A stretch of 64,000 nt of DNA from Jejubacter calystegiae (lineage in GTDB: Bacteria; Pseudomonadota; Gammaproteobacteria; Enterobacterales; Enterobacteriaceae). Made by a program: the position numbers and the translations under genes. Positions 42,822 to 52,170 of the stretch are shown in pieces. A model generated the notes under the pieces. The model made no database searches. It was given only the letters and a program-made list of their open reading frames with translations, and was not told where the DNA came from. How positions within the stretch are numbered: position 1 is the first letter of the stretch; each line of letters starts with the position of its first letter. The stretch lies in NCBI RefSeq assembly GCF_005671395.1, contig NZ_CP040428.1, positions 4,464,001-4,528,000 on the forward strand. Reading direction: 5' to 3'.

Positions 42822-43801
42822 AGCTTCAACATACTCTTCTACAGCTGGAGCAACAGATAAACCAGCAGGTACTCGGTCAGCCGTCGCTGGTTCGTATGCT
42901 GATTATCGCCCTGCTGTGCGACGGCCATATTCTGCTGGAAGGGCTGCCCGGTCTTGCGAAAACCCGCGCCGTTCGCGAACTGGCGCGCCATCTCGACGGC
43001 GAATTCCGCCGCATTCAGTTTACGCCGGACCTGCTGCCCGCCGACATCACCGGCAGCGAAATCTATCAGCAGCACGCCATGTCGGCCGACGAGCAGTTCA
43101 GCTTCCGCCCCGGCCCGGTCTTCGGCAACCTGGTGCTGGCCGATGAGATCAACCGCGCCTCGGCCCGGGTACAGTCCGCCCTGCTGGAAGCCATGGAAGA
43201 GCGCCATGTCACCGTAGCTGGCAACAGTTGGCCGCTGCCTTCGCCATTTATGGTGCTGGCGACCCAGAACCCCGTTGACCAGGAGGGCACCTGGCCGCTG
43301 CCGGAAGCCCAACTGGACCGCTTTCTGATGAAGGTGCTGGTGGATTATCCCTCAGCGGAGCACGAACGCCAGGTGATGGCGCTGGTGCGTGCAGAGCAAC
43401 AAAAGGCGAATGAAAGCGTGGAATCCAGCGCTCCTGAACTGCAACTGACGGCAGAAAGACTGCACCAGTGTCGGCAGGCCATCGCCGATGTCTACGTCGC
43501 TCCGGCCATGGAAGAGTACATTATTAACCTGGTCTGCGTGACCCGCGATCCGCGCAGCGTCAGCGATATCCTGGCCAGCTATATCGCCCTGGGCGTCAGC
43601 CCCCGCGGCACCCTGGCATTGGATCGCGCCGCCCGGGCCCACGCCTGGCTGAACGACAAAGACGCCGTACAGCCAGAGGATATTCAGGCCGTGGCCCCCG
43701 CCGTGCTGCGCCACCGTATTCTGCTGAGCTACCAGGCCAGCGCCGATAACTACAGCGCCGACGATGTTATCGCCACGCTTCTGAGCGTCGTGGTGCCCTG
43801 A
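42818..43801 (+). CDS. MoxR-family AAA+ ATPase
   Basis: 327 residues. Walker A region: H-I-L-L-E-G-L-P-G-L-A-K-T-R near residue 36; Walker B VLADEINRASARVQSALLEAMEE; sensor 1 MVLATQNPVDQEGTWPLPEAQLDRFLM. MoxR ATPases act with von Willebrand A proteins as chaperones for the assembly or activation of specific enzymes. The gene overlaps both its neighbours (ATGA/TGATG), beginning a six-gene run of DUF58, DUF4381, VWA, VWA-TPR and BatD genes. Confidence 0.9.
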   Translation: MKLQHTLLQLEQQINQQVLGQPSLVRMLIIALLCDGHILLEGLPGLAKTRAVRELARHLDGEFRRIQFTPDLLPADITGSEIYQQHAMSADEQFSFRPGPVFGNLVLADEINRASARVQSALLEAMEERHVTVAGNSWPLPSPFMVLATQNPVDQEGTWPLPEAQLDRFLMKVLVDYPSAEHERQVMALVRAEQQKANESVESSAPELQLTAERLHQCRQAIADVYVAPAMEEYIINLVCVTRDPRSVSDILASYIALGVSPRGTLALDRAARAHAWLNDKDAVQPEDIQAVAPAVLRHRILLSYQASADNYSADDVIATLLSVVVP

Positions 43802-44715
43802 TGAATAACGCACTGACCGTCACCCTGCGGGATCTGATGTCGCTGGAAGCCGAAGCCCATCGCCTGCCATCGCCGCCGGACTGGCTGGCGCCCGGCACCC
43901 CAGGCGGCGAAAAAACCAGCCGCCGTCAGGGGCGCGGCCTGAACTTTGAAAGCCTGCGCCGCTACCAGCCCGGCGATGACGTTCGCCTTATCGACTGGGG
44001 CGCCACCGCGCGTCTGCGTCAGCCCTGGATACGCAGCTACGCCGAAGAGTGCGAACGCCCGGTATTTCTGATTCTCGATCAGCGCAGCGATATGTTTTTT
44101 TCCACCCGTCGCCAGACTAAATCGGTCGCCGCCGCCATAACCGCGGGGCTCTATGCCTGGCGCGCCTGGCATGATAAGGATCGCCTGGGCTGCATCACCT
44201 TTAACGATTCGCAGATAGCGGTGCACGCCAGTCAGGCGCCGACCCGCAACCTCGGCCCGGTATTTAACGATATCTGTAGCTACAACCAGCGCCTGGCTCA
44301 GCAGGCCCCGCAGGATCCCGATGAAGATATCAGCCTGAACCGGGTGCTGGAGCGGGCGCTGGGCCTGGTGCCGCGCGGAGCATGGCTGGCGCTGATCAGC
44401 GACTTTCACGATCTGGATGCCCAGGGGCGTTCGCTGCTCGCCCGACTGAAAAGACGCTGCGCCATCAGCGCCTTTATTATGACCGACGATGTTCACCTGC
44501 GCCTGCCGGACCGGGGACTGTTTCCGGTTCACTACCAGGGGCGCCGCACCCGAATCGCGCTGAATCCTCACCTGCGCCAGCAAATTCGCCAGGCGCTGAT
44601 CGATCATCATGCCGGACTGCGTCAGGGGCTGGAGCGTCTCGGCATCCGCGTTCGTCCGCTGGTTACCCGCCGGGATCTGCTTGATCAGCTACAGCAGGGA
44701 GGGGGCGATGCTTGA
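43801..44715 (+). CDS. DUF58 domain protein
   Basis: 304 residues. The DUF58 core motif is visible as G-R-G-L-N-F-E-S-L-R-R-Y-Q-P-G-D-D-V-R-L-I-D-W near residue 40-65, followed by a degenerate VWA-like region (VFLILDQRSDMFFSTRR). Standard partner of MoxR ATPases, thought to bind them as an adaptor. It begins at the last base of the moxR stop, so the two are co-translated. Confidence 0.88.
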   Translation: MNNALTVTLRDLMSLEAEAHRLPSPPDWLAPGTPGGEKTSRRQGRGLNFESLRRYQPGDDVRLIDWGATARLRQPWIRSYAEECERPVFLILDQRSDMFFSTRRQTKSVAAAITAGLYAWRAWHDKDRLGCITFNDSQIAVHASQAPTRNLGPVFNDICSYNQRLAQQAPQDPDEDISLNRVLERALGLVPRGAWLALISDFHDLDAQGRSLLARLKRRCAISAFIMTDDVHLRLPDRGLFPVHYQGRRTRIALNPHLRQQIRQALIDHHAGLRQGLERLGIRVRPLVTRRDLLDQLQQGGGDA

Positions 44716-45148
44716 GAAAGGCTTTCAGGTGCCGGTGTTGCTGGAACCTGCCCTGCCCCCCAGGGTGGGATGGACTCCGCAAACGCCAGGCTGGCTCTTG
44801 CTGGCGCTGTTACTGCTGGGGCTGGGGCTGATCATCGTGCTTCGCCAGTTGGCTCACCGGCGCCGGGATCGCTGGCGCCGTGAAGCGTGCGCGCTGCTGG
44901 TAAAGCAGCAAACCGCCGACGGCTGGATTGCGTTGATTAAACGTATCCTGCTGGTCCACACGCCGCGCGACGCCCAACGGCTGCGACTGGAGCCGGAAGT
45001 GCTGCTGGCCCCGCTGCCCGTCGACGATGAGCTTCGTGCGCTGCTATGCCACAAATACTGCCAGCGCGATAACCGGCTAACGGCCAGCCATAATCAGCGG
45101 CTACAGGTTCAGATCGGTCGCTGGCTGCGGGAGTTGCCTTATGTTTAG
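44708..45148 (+). CDS. DUF4381 membrane protein
   Basis: 146 residues from the ATG at 44708. A proline-containing N-terminus (LLEPALPPRVGWTPQTPGW) precedes one membrane helix (LLLALLLLGLGLIIVLRQL, about 31-49) and a cytoplasmic basic domain (RRRDRWRREACALL ... LALL). DUF4381 proteins sit between DUF58 and VWA genes in MoxR operons. The gene overlaps both neighbours by 8 bases. Function within the complex is not established. Confidence 0.82.
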   Translation: MLEKGFQVPVLLEPALPPRVGWTPQTPGWLLLALLLLGLGLIIVLRQLAHRRRDRWRREACALLVKQQTADGWIALIKRILLVHTPRDAQRLRLEPEVLLAPLPVDDELRALLCHKYCQRDNRLTASHNQRLQVQIGRWLRELPYV

Positions 45149-46136
45149 CGACTGGCTGACGCATCTGACTTTTGCCTGGCCGCTGGCCTGGGGATTACTG
45201 GCGCTGCCGCTGGTATGGCGCTTCCTGCCTTCCCGCAGGCCGCAAAACGACCAGAGCGTAAGGATGCCGCACCTGCCGATGCTTCAGGACCGGCTGGCGC
45301 TCGACGCCCATAGCGAAACGCCGGATCGCACCTCGCAATTGCTGTTCTGGGTGGTCTGGACGCTGCTGGTCTGCGCTCTGGCCCGACCGGAATATATTGA
45401 ACCGCCGGAATACATCACCCAGCCGATGCGCGATGTGGTGCTGATTCTGGATGTTTCCGGATCCATGGCCCAGCGGGACGTCACCGATGCCCGGCACCAG
45501 CTTATCTCGCGCCTTCAGGCAGTACAGAGCAGCAGCGCGGCCTTTATTAACCAACGCCGCCACGATCGGCTGGGGCTGGTCATCTTCTCCGCCCGCGCCT
45601 GGCCGTGGGCCCCCCTGAGCGAAGATCGCCAGGCGCTACTGGCGCGGCTGAACACCCTGAAACCGGGGATGGCTGGTCAGCAGACCGCCATCGGCGATGC
45701 TATCGGCGTGACCACCCGACTGTTGTCCCAGGCCGATAACGCCAGCCATCAGAAAATGGCCATTCTACTCACCGACGGCCGGGATAGCGCATCGCAGATC
45801 CCGCCCGATATGGCCGTCACGCTGGCGGCCCGTCACGGCATCCAGATTCATACCATCGCCTTCGGCGATCTGAATCAGAGTGGCGACGATCGCCCGGATA
45901 GCGCGCTACTCAAGCGTATTGCCCAGGCCACCGGCGGTCAGTTTCATGCGGCTGCGGCATCTGGCCCGGCGTTGGAAGCGGTATGGCGCGATATCGATCG
46001 CGCCACGCCAACGCTGGTACGTAAACAGGGATGGTCCTGGCACCGGCCGCTGTTTCACTGGCCGATGGCCGCCGGACTGCTGGTACTGCTGTGCACCCGA
46101 CTTTCCCGTACGCTGTTACAGAGGATACCGCAATGA
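45141..46136 (+). CDS. VWA-domain membrane protein (BatA-like)
   Basis: 331 residues. Membrane helices near residues 10-28 and 57-75 and at the C-terminus (about 308-325). The VWA domain has an intact MIDAS, D-V-S-G-S-M near residue 102, with the Thr in GQQTAIGDAIG and Asp in LLTDGRDSAS completing the metal site. In the Bat system such proteins expose the VWA domain and interact with MoxR and other Bat proteins. Overlaps the following VWA-TPR gene by 4 bases. Confidence 0.88.
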   Translation: MFSDWLTHLTFAWPLAWGLLALPLVWRFLPSRRPQNDQSVRMPHLPMLQDRLALDAHSETPDRTSQLLFWVVWTLLVCALARPEYIEPPEYITQPMRDVVLILDVSGSMAQRDVTDARHQLISRLQAVQSSSAAFINQRRHDRLGLVIFSARAWPWAPLSEDRQALLARLNTLKPGMAGQQTAIGDAIGVTTRLLSQADNASHQKMAILLTDGRDSASQIPPDMAVTLAARHGIQIHTIAFGDLNQSGDDRPDSALLKRIAQATGGQFHAAAASGPALEAVWRDIDRATPTLVRKQGWSWHRPLFHWPMAAGLLVLLCTRLSRTLLQRIPQ

Positions 46137-47656
46137 GCGATTTCCATTTCCTCTACCCCTGGCGCCTGCTCGGCCTGCTGCTGTGCGTGGTGCTCTGGTT
46201 TCTGCCAAACCCGCGCCTGAGCGGCTGGCACCGCCTGATGGATAAACCGCTGGCCGCCGGTCTGCTCACCGGTAAAGCGCATCATTTACTGCGGGTAGCC
46301 CCGATTATCTGCGCCTGCGCCGTCATCGGCCAGGCCGGGCCCAGCTGGCAGCGCGATGTCCCGCCCGCTCTGGCGTTACACAGTGACGTGATGATCGTGC
46401 TGGATCAGCGCCCCGCCATGTATGCCCGGGATCTGGCGCCGGATCGCAACCAGCGGATGCAGCAGAAGATCATGGCGTTGATGCGCTCGCAGCCCGCCAG
46501 CCGCTTTGGTCTGGTCACCTGGAGCGGGAGCGCCCATCTGACGGTGCCGCTGACCCGGGATCCTGACTTCTTTGCGCTCTATTTACAGGCCCAGTCGCCC
46601 GCCATTATGCCGAATCACAGCGGTTCGGCTCTCAGGCAGGCGGTTACCCTGGCGGAACATAGCTTTCCACCCCAGGGAGCGGCGCGCAATATCATTGTGA
46701 TTACCGATGATCTGAGCCAGCAGGAGGCCGACTGGCTCAGCCAGCGTCACACGCCGCTCCAGGTCTGGGCCGTGGGGAGCGAGCGCGGCGGCGACCTTCC
46801 CGCTCCCTGGAACAGTCGCGGGATCGATACCCGCCTGAAGGTAGCGCCCTTTCTGGCGCTGCGCGACGCGTCCATCAGCGTTACCCTGGCCGATAGCGGT
46901 AACGACGATATTCACGCTATTGGCGACCAAATTCACAGCTCGGCGGTTACTCAGCAACATTCCCGCCAGGGGCTGCGCTGGAAGGATAGCGGCTATCTGC
47001 TGATTATTCCGCTGCTGGCCATGGTGCTGATTTTCCGCCATCAGCTGTTGGTGGTGGCCCTTGTCGCCCTGCCTCTGACCCTGCATAGCGCCCCCGCCAG
47101 CGCCAGATGGATGGACTGGTGGCTAACGGCGGATCAACAGGGCGAGATGGCCTTTAACAACGGCAGTTATCGCCAGGCCGCCCGCCGGTACCAGGATCCG
47201 CTGTGGCAGGGTATCGCCAGTTACTATGCGGGCGACTATCCCCGGGCCGCGGCCTCCTTCGCCCGGGCCCCCGCCAGCCCGCAGTCGCTGACCTGGCTTG
47301 CCAACAGCTACGCGAAGCAGAAGGCGTGGCAAAAGGCGCTAACGGAATATGATCGGGCGCTAAGCCTGGATCCGGAATATCGCCCGGCCTGGAGTAATCG
47401 GGAACGGGTGGCATGGATCCTGATAGCGCTGCGCCAGAAAGAGCGCGAGCGCCAACAGGCTCAGGGGAAAACCATGGATTATGATCCTGATGGCATTCGG
47501 AAGGATTTGCACCACCAGCAGGGCGTGCGGCAGAAAGTGTGGCGCCAGAGCGCCAGCAGCACGCCCCAGTTGGAACAGTGGTACGACAGCCTGGCGCTCT
47601 CCCCCGCTGACCTGTTATCAACGCTTTATCGTAACGACACCCCGGAGACGCCATGA
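46133..47656 (+). CDS. VWA-TPR membrane protein (BatB/BatC-like) with lost MIDAS
   Basis: 507 residues from the ATG at 46133. Membrane segments near the N-terminus (LLGLLLCVVLWFL) and near 295-325, between them a VWA domain in which the MIDAS Asp-x-Ser-x-Ser is replaced by D-Q-R-P-A (MIVLDQRPAMYARD near residue 88), so metal binding is doubtful. The C-terminal part is TPR-like: GEMAFNNGSYRQAARRYQ ... WLANSYAKQKAWQKALTEYDRALSLDPEYRPAWSNRE. The fusion of BatB-like and BatC-like parts is seen in proteobacterial Bat operons. Overlaps the BatD-like gene by 4 bases. Confidence 0.85.
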   Translation: MSDFHFLYPWRLLGLLLCVVLWFLPNPRLSGWHRLMDKPLAAGLLTGKAHHLLRVAPIICACAVIGQAGPSWQRDVPPALALHSDVMIVLDQRPAMYARDLAPDRNQRMQQKIMALMRSQPASRFGLVTWSGSAHLTVPLTRDPDFFALYLQAQSPAIMPNHSGSALRQAVTLAEHSFPPQGAARNIIVITDDLSQQEADWLSQRHTPLQVWAVGSERGGDLPAPWNSRGIDTRLKVAPFLALRDASISVTLADSGNDDIHAIGDQIHSSAVTQQHSRQGLRWKDSGYLLIIPLLAMVLIFRHQLLVVALVALPLTLHSAPASARWMDWWLTADQQGEMAFNNGSYRQAARRYQDPLWQGIASYYAGDYPRAAASFARAPASPQSLTWLANSYAKQKAWQKALTEYDRALSLDPEYRPAWSNRERVAWILIALRQKERERQQAQGKTMDYDPDGIRKDLHHQQGVRQKVWRQSASSTPQLEQWYDSLALSPADLLSTLYRNDTPETP

Positions 47657-48732
47657 GAATGTTAATTGCCCTGTTGCTGCTGTTGACGCTTCCCGCCCGG
47701 GCCGATATGCAACTGACCCGCGAACTGGTGGCGCCCGATACCCTGGTACCGGGACAGCCGGTACGGGTGGCCTACACATTCTGGACCGACAGCTGGTTTA
47801 ATCCGGCGCCCACCTGGCCGGAGCTACCCGTCTCTGGCGGCGAAGTGCTTAGTCTGCCCATCGCCACCCAACTGGTCAGTCGCCGCGAGGGCGGAAAAAG
47901 CTGGAGCGGGATTCGCATGGAGCGCCTGATCGCCACATGGGACAGCGGCCAGTTGCATCTGCCTGCTGCCGAAGTCACATTAACCTCTGCAGGCCAGGCA
48001 CCACATACCGTCGCACTGGCGCCGCTAAATCGTCCAGTTCACTGGCCGAAGGGAACCCGACAGCCGGATCGCTTCCTGCCTGCCGCTGACCTGAAGCTGA
48101 CTCAGCAGATCATCCCGCACGCGACCCGCCCGGGCGATAACACCCTGCGGGTCGGCGATGCTATCGATCGTCGGGTGACGCTGGAAGGTGCGGGGGTGCT
48201 GCCCGCCGCCATTCCCCAACTGCTGTACGCCATTCCGGGCAACGAAACGCAGTTACTGCCCCGGAATAATCAGCGACTGCAAACGCCGCGCGGTGATTTC
48301 ACTGGCGCCCGACGCGTTGAGACCCTGCGCTACCTGCCTTCACGGCCCGGCAGCGTCGTGATTCCGCCGTTAACCCTACGCTGGTGGGACAGCGCCCATC
48401 AGCGCTGGCGGGTTGACACGCTACCGGGAAAAACGCTGACTATCGCCCCTGCCCCGGCGACCGGAAAGGAACGGGTGCTACAGGCAGGAAATCACACATT
48501 CTGGCCTGCCCTGAGCGGCTGGCTTGTTGGCGCGCTGGCGCTGCTGTTGGGACTGTACCTGCTGCGTCATCGTCTGAGCACCAGGCTCACCGGAATAAGG
48601 CGTCGCTGGCAAGGTTTCTGGCAAATCCTCCCCCTTCCCGGGCTGGCGCCAACCGGCACCGCCAGTGAGCATGCTGCTCGCCCTCCACAGAGGCTCTTCT
48701 CGCCCCCGCCTGCACGACAGCGCGCCGGCTGA
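47653..48732 (+). CDS. BatD-like periplasmic/membrane protein
   Basis: 359 residues. Signal peptide (MLIALLLLLTLPARA), then beta-rich domains (VAYTFWTDSWFNPAPTWPELPVSGGEVL; GDAIDRRVTLEGAGVLPAAIPQL), then a membrane helix (LSGWLVGALALLLGLYLL, about 285-303) and a short basic cytoplasmic end. The plan is that of BatD, the last component of Bat systems. Starts in the stop of the VWA-TPR gene. It completes the sulfatase-maturase-MoxR/Bat operon. Confidence 0.8.
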   Translation: MRMLIALLLLLTLPARADMQLTRELVAPDTLVPGQPVRVAYTFWTDSWFNPAPTWPELPVSGGEVLSLPIATQLVSRREGGKSWSGIRMERLIATWDSGQLHLPAAEVTLTSAGQAPHTVALAPLNRPVHWPKGTRQPDRFLPAADLKLTQQIIPHATRPGDNTLRVGDAIDRRVTLEGAGVLPAAIPQLLYAIPGNETQLLPRNNQRLQTPRGDFTGARRVETLRYLPSRPGSVVIPPLTLRWWDSAHQRWRVDTLPGKTLTIAPAPATGKERVLQAGNHTFWPALSGWLVGALALLLGLYLLRHRLSTRLTGIRRRWQGFWQILPLPGLAPTGTASEHAARPPQRLFSPPPARQRAG

Positions 48733-48791
48733 GATAAATAACCGCTACTATAGACTTAACAGATTCTGCTACCCGACGAGAAAACGAAACT

Positions 48792-49730
48792 ATGTCCGCT
48801 CCCGTTTCCGAATTTAAGTTCGACTTTAATCATCTTAAGGCGCTGCACGCCATTATCAGCACCGGCACCGTGGCCGGCGCGGCGAAGCTGCTCGGTGTTT
48901 CATCCAGCGCCGTTAGCCAGAATATGACCCGCCTGAAAACCGTGCTGGAAGATCCGCTGTTTTATCGCAGCGGCCAGCGCCTGAAACCAACGGCGCTGGC
49001 GCTACAGCTGGACGAGCAGTTCCGACCGCTGATGACCGAACTGGGCAATATCCTGATCGGCCACCCCGGTAGCCCGGCACCGGAAACCGCCTATACCTAC
49101 AAGATTATCAGCAGCGAACTTCTGGAATATCTGATGGTGCTGCCTTTCGCCACACAGTTACCCGCATCCGGGTCACGGCTGATGATGCAGCCGGAACTGA
49201 CCGATAGCGAAGCGAACCTGCTTAACCTGCGCAACCGGGCGGCCGATGTACTACTGACACTGGAGCCTGCCACCGAAAGCTCCTTTGTGACCGAACGTAT
49301 ATTTAGTACGCCACTGGTGGTCGTCAGCCGTAAAAATCATCCCGGAATAGAACACTTCACCTCACTGGATCAGATTCAGGAAATGTCATTTGTCGAGCGG
49401 GCCGGTATGAGTTCACCGCTTAAATATGCCCACTATCTGGCGACCCCCTGGGGACATGAAAAGATCACTATCGACTTTACCCTTCAGTCCATTACCAATC
49501 GCCTGACTCTGGTGTCGCAGACCGATCTGGTGATGCTGAGCCCGGAGGTGATTGCCCGTCAGTTCTCAAACCATATTCCGATTCAGATTCACCCCTTTAG
49601 CGACCAGGATATTCGCCCGGTGCATGCCTACTGCGTTTATCTCAAATCACGACGCAACGATACGGTGATTAAAAAGCTGCGCGAAAGCTTTATGTCAACG
49701 GCCAACACGCTTTCCCTGACGCCGGTATAA
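48792..49730 (+). CDS. LysR-type regulator, possibly of the sulfatase operon
   Basis: 312 residues. N-terminal winged helix (FNHLKALHAIISTGTVAGAAKLLGVSSSAVSQNMTRLK) and a LysR substrate-binding fold (VLLTLEPATESSFVTERIF..., VVVSRKNHP). It resembles LeuO-type subfamily members more than CysB-type, but I cannot assign it. It lies 59 bases after the BatD-like gene on the same strand, so it may be in the operon or control it. Followed by a hairpin GGCGCC/GGCGCC with T-run at 49739-49760. Confidence 0.75.
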   Translation: MSAPVSEFKFDFNHLKALHAIISTGTVAGAAKLLGVSSSAVSQNMTRLKTVLEDPLFYRSGQRLKPTALALQLDEQFRPLMTELGNILIGHPGSPAPETAYTYKIISSELLEYLMVLPFATQLPASGSRLMMQPELTDSEANLLNLRNRAADVLLTLEPATESSFVTERIFSTPLVVVSRKNHPGIEHFTSLDQIQEMSFVERAGMSSPLKYAHYLATPWGHEKITIDFTLQSITNRLTLVSQTDLVMLSPEVIARQFSNHIPIQIHPFSDQDIRPVHAYCVYLKSRRNDTVIKKLRESFMSTANTLSLTPV

Positions 49731-49735
49731 ACAAA

Positions 49736-49762
49736 AAAGGCGCCGTAATGGCGCCGCTTTTC
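49736..49762 (+). terminator. Terminator after the LysR gene
   Basis: AAAAAAGGCGCC GTAAT GGCGCCGCTTTT: 6-bp GC stem with A- and T-rich flanks, able to act in both directions between the two convergent genes. Confidence 0.75.
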
Positions 49763-49778
49763 ACGAGATAATACTCAA

Positions 49779-50135
49779 TTAGCAATGGGTATTCTGGAAG
49801 TTTTCCGCCAGTTGAAGACCCACATCACTCATTTCAAAAATGCCCATAAAACCGGCATTTTTATCGCCATCTTTAATATAGATGTTCTGATAGCTCAGAC
49901 CGCGATCGCGCAACATCAGGCGGTCATTTTGCTGTAGCGGATAATTAATGGAGCGCAGCACAGAATAGTGGTGTCCTACGCTCACAACATAAAGGGGACA
50001 GCTCTCGACCGCCTTCACCACCGAAACGGTGTCAGTGGTCGCCCGGGCATACACCGCGGGCAATAACAGAATGACGGAAATAAAAGAAAACGTAACCAAA
50101 GCCCGTACGGACACATAGCGTGAGGAGGCTTTCAT
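49779..50135 (-). CDS. Secreted small protein of unknown function
   Basis: 118 residues. Signal peptide about 1-33 (VRALVTFSFISVILLLPAVYARA). The mature part has two Cys (SCPLYVV and the last residue C), a likely disulfide: SCPLYVVSVGHHYSVLRSINYPLQQNDRLML...FQNTHC. I do not recognise the family. It is transcribed toward the LysR gene and away from cbl. Confidence 0.65.
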   Translation of the reverse strand: MKASSRYVSVRALVTFSFISVILLLPAVYARATTDTVSVVKAVESCPLYVVSVGHHYSVLRSINYPLQQNDRLMLRDRGLSYQNIYIKDGDKNAGFMGIFEMSDVGLQLAENFQNTHC

Positions 50136-50269
50136 AACTCACCTGCCGATATTTATTGGGAAAGAAACAGACCAGAGATATTGAAAAACGGACAACAAGG
50201 ATATCGCAGAGAATTATGATGGCGGCACGCTGGCCGCTCAACTGAATAGCAACTTTAGTCTGGCTAAAG

Positions 50270-51220
50270 TTAAATCTGATAATCCGGCGCGTAGTCGTCT
50301 ACATTCAACGCCCGCGCTTTAATATCATCCAGCGACAGCGTGGGATTACACAGACCAATAAAGCGCCAGATATAGTTACGCTGTAGCTGACCGCGGCGTA
50401 CCCCCAGCCATACCGTATTGGCGCCGAACAGATGGCGGATATCCCTCCGTACCAGCTGCTCCCCGACATCGTCGCTGTCAGCCAGTTCCGCCACCAGACC
50501 AACGCCAAGCCCCAGCGCGACATAGGTGTGAATAACATCAGAATCCTGAGCGCTCAGCACCACGTCCGGAGTCAGCCCCTGGCGAGCAAAAGCTTCGTCA
50601 ATCCGCGAACGACCGGTCACCCCCTGACGGTAGGTAATCAGCGGCCAGCGAGCGATGGACTCCAGGGTAAGCGGCATCTCATGGCTCAGCGGATGTTCCC
50701 GTGGCAGCAGCAGGCTATGGTGCCAGCGCAGCCAGGGAAATGCCGTCAGATCCGGGTCGCGATTGAGACGCTCGCTGGCAATGCCGATATCCGCCGCGCC
50801 GCTGTGCAGCAGCCCTTCTATCTCCTCTGGCGCTCCCTGGATCAGCGCCAGCCGCACACCGGGATAAAACTCGCGAAACTGTTTGATGACCGCAGGCAGA
50901 CTATAACGCGCCTGAGTGTGGGTGGTGGCGATGGTCAGCACCCCGCTGTCGTCATTGCTGAACAGTTCGGCCAGCCGCCTTACGTTGCTGGCCTCATTAA
51001 GGATGCGTTCAGCGCTCGCCAGTAGCGCCCGCCCCGGCTCGGTCATCCCTAACAGCCGCTTGCCGCGGCGGACAAACAGCTCCACTCCCAGCTCTTCTTC
51101 CAGCTCGCGTATATGGCGGCTGACCCCGGATTGTGAGGTATAGAGGTTACCGGCAACCTCGGTCAGATTGTAGTCCCGCCGCGCCGCTTCCCGAATAATC
51201 TTTAACTGCTGAAAATTCAC
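50270..51220 (-). CDS. cbl: Cbl, CysB-like regulator of sulfur starvation genes
   Basis: 316 residues, the E. coli length. LysR HTH at the N-terminus with the CysB/Cbl opening MNFQQLKIIREAARRDYNLTEVA, and a substrate-binding domain with ITYRQGVTGRSRIDEAF. Cbl activates tau and ssu genes for taurine and sulfonate use when sulfate is scarce. Near nac, as in E. coli, but the sequence in between differs (inaA). A sulfatase operon lies 1.5 kb away, another sulfur-scavenging function. Confidence 0.92.
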   Translation of the reverse strand: MNFQQLKIIREAARRDYNLTEVAGNLYTSQSGVSRHIRELEEELGVELFVRRGKRLLGMTEPGRALLASAERILNEASNVRRLAELFSNDDSGVLTIATTHTQARYSLPAVIKQFREFYPGVRLALIQGAPEEIEGLLHSGAADIGIASERLNRDPDLTAFPWLRWHHSLLLPREHPLSHEMPLTLESIARWPLITYRQGVTGRSRIDEAFARQGLTPDVVLSAQDSDVIHTYVALGLGVGLVAELADSDDVGEQLVRRDIRHLFGANTVWLGVRRGQLQRNYIWRFIGLCNPTLSLDDIKARALNVDDYAPDYQI

Positions 51221-51472
51221 GCTCTTTCCCCCATAACCGCGTTTTCAGCTATTGTTTAGCGCCGTTAACCAAACAACAAATAATAAAAAAACAATATTTA
51301 TACCATAAAGAAATAACAAATAAGGTAATTCTTATAATCATCAATAATTTAGCAAATAATTATAATTAAGGACTTAAATCACGACATTTTTCGCCAAAAA
51401 ATTACAACCCCATGGTGGGATAAACTGGAAGAATAAGTAAATCCTAATAAATTGGTTAAATTTGAGTTGATT

Positions 51473-52123
51473 ATGTTATCACAGCAAGAAATCCAGGAAT
51501 TCGATGCCTGGTGGGCCACCGAAGGAGAGTGGGTGGAAGAACCAAATCAGCGCCGTAACGGCATGAGCGGCGTGCAGCGCATCGAGCGCGACGGTAAGGC
51601 ACTGTACGTTAAGCGTATGACGCGGCATCTGTTCCACTCACTGCGCTACCCGTTTGGCCGCCCCACTATCGTGCGCGAGATTCAGGTACTTAACGAACTG
51701 GCGTGCGCTGGTGTTAACGTCCCCAAAATCATTTATGGCAAAGCGCTAAAGCGCAACGGTGAGTGGCGGGCGCTACTGGTCACGGAAGAGATGGCAGGCT
51801 TTTGCAGCATCGATCGGTGGTACAGCCAGCATGCCAGTCTGCCTTTCGAAGACGAAACCCGCCAGGAGATGCTGCGCCAGATTGCGCTGGCGTTCCGCGG
51901 TATGCACAGCATCAACCGTCAGCACGGCTGCTGCTATGTGCGGCACATATTTGTGAAAACCAGCGGACAGATAGAGGCAGGATTTCTGGATCTGGAAAAA
52001 AGCCGCCGCCGCTGGGTGCGCAGTAAGGCCGTGAATCACGACTTCCGGCAGTTGGAAAAATACCTGTCTCCCATTCCAGTGCAAGACTGGCAGCAGGTTA
52101 AAGCATTTTATTACGCGCTGTAA
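51473..52123 (+). CDS. inaA: InaA, WaaP/Kdo kinase-like protein
   Basis: 216 residues from the ATG at 51473, identical in length to E. coli InaA. Starts WWATEGEWVEEPNQRRNGMSGVQ and includes LYVKRMTRHLFHSLRYPFGRPTIVREI, HSINRQHGCCYVRHIF and GFLDLEKSRRR, the degenerate kinase loops of the LPS-kinase (Rio-like) family. In E. coli it is induced by weak acids and belongs to the Mar/Sox/Rob regulon; the activity is unknown. In K-12 it lies elsewhere; here it is set between cbl and nac, a local rearrangement. Confidence 0.9.
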   Translation: MLSQQEIQEFDAWWATEGEWVEEPNQRRNGMSGVQRIERDGKALYVKRMTRHLFHSLRYPFGRPTIVREIQVLNELACAGVNVPKIIYGKALKRNGEWRALLVTEEMAGFCSIDRWYSQHASLPFEDETRQEMLRQIALAFRGMHSINRQHGCCYVRHIFVKTSGQIEAGFLDLEKSRRRWVRSKAVNHDFRQLEKYLSPIPVQDWQQVKAFYYAL

Positions 52124-52170
52124 CGGGCTGGCGCGACCGTCGGTCCTGCGCGACGGTCGCACACTTTCCC

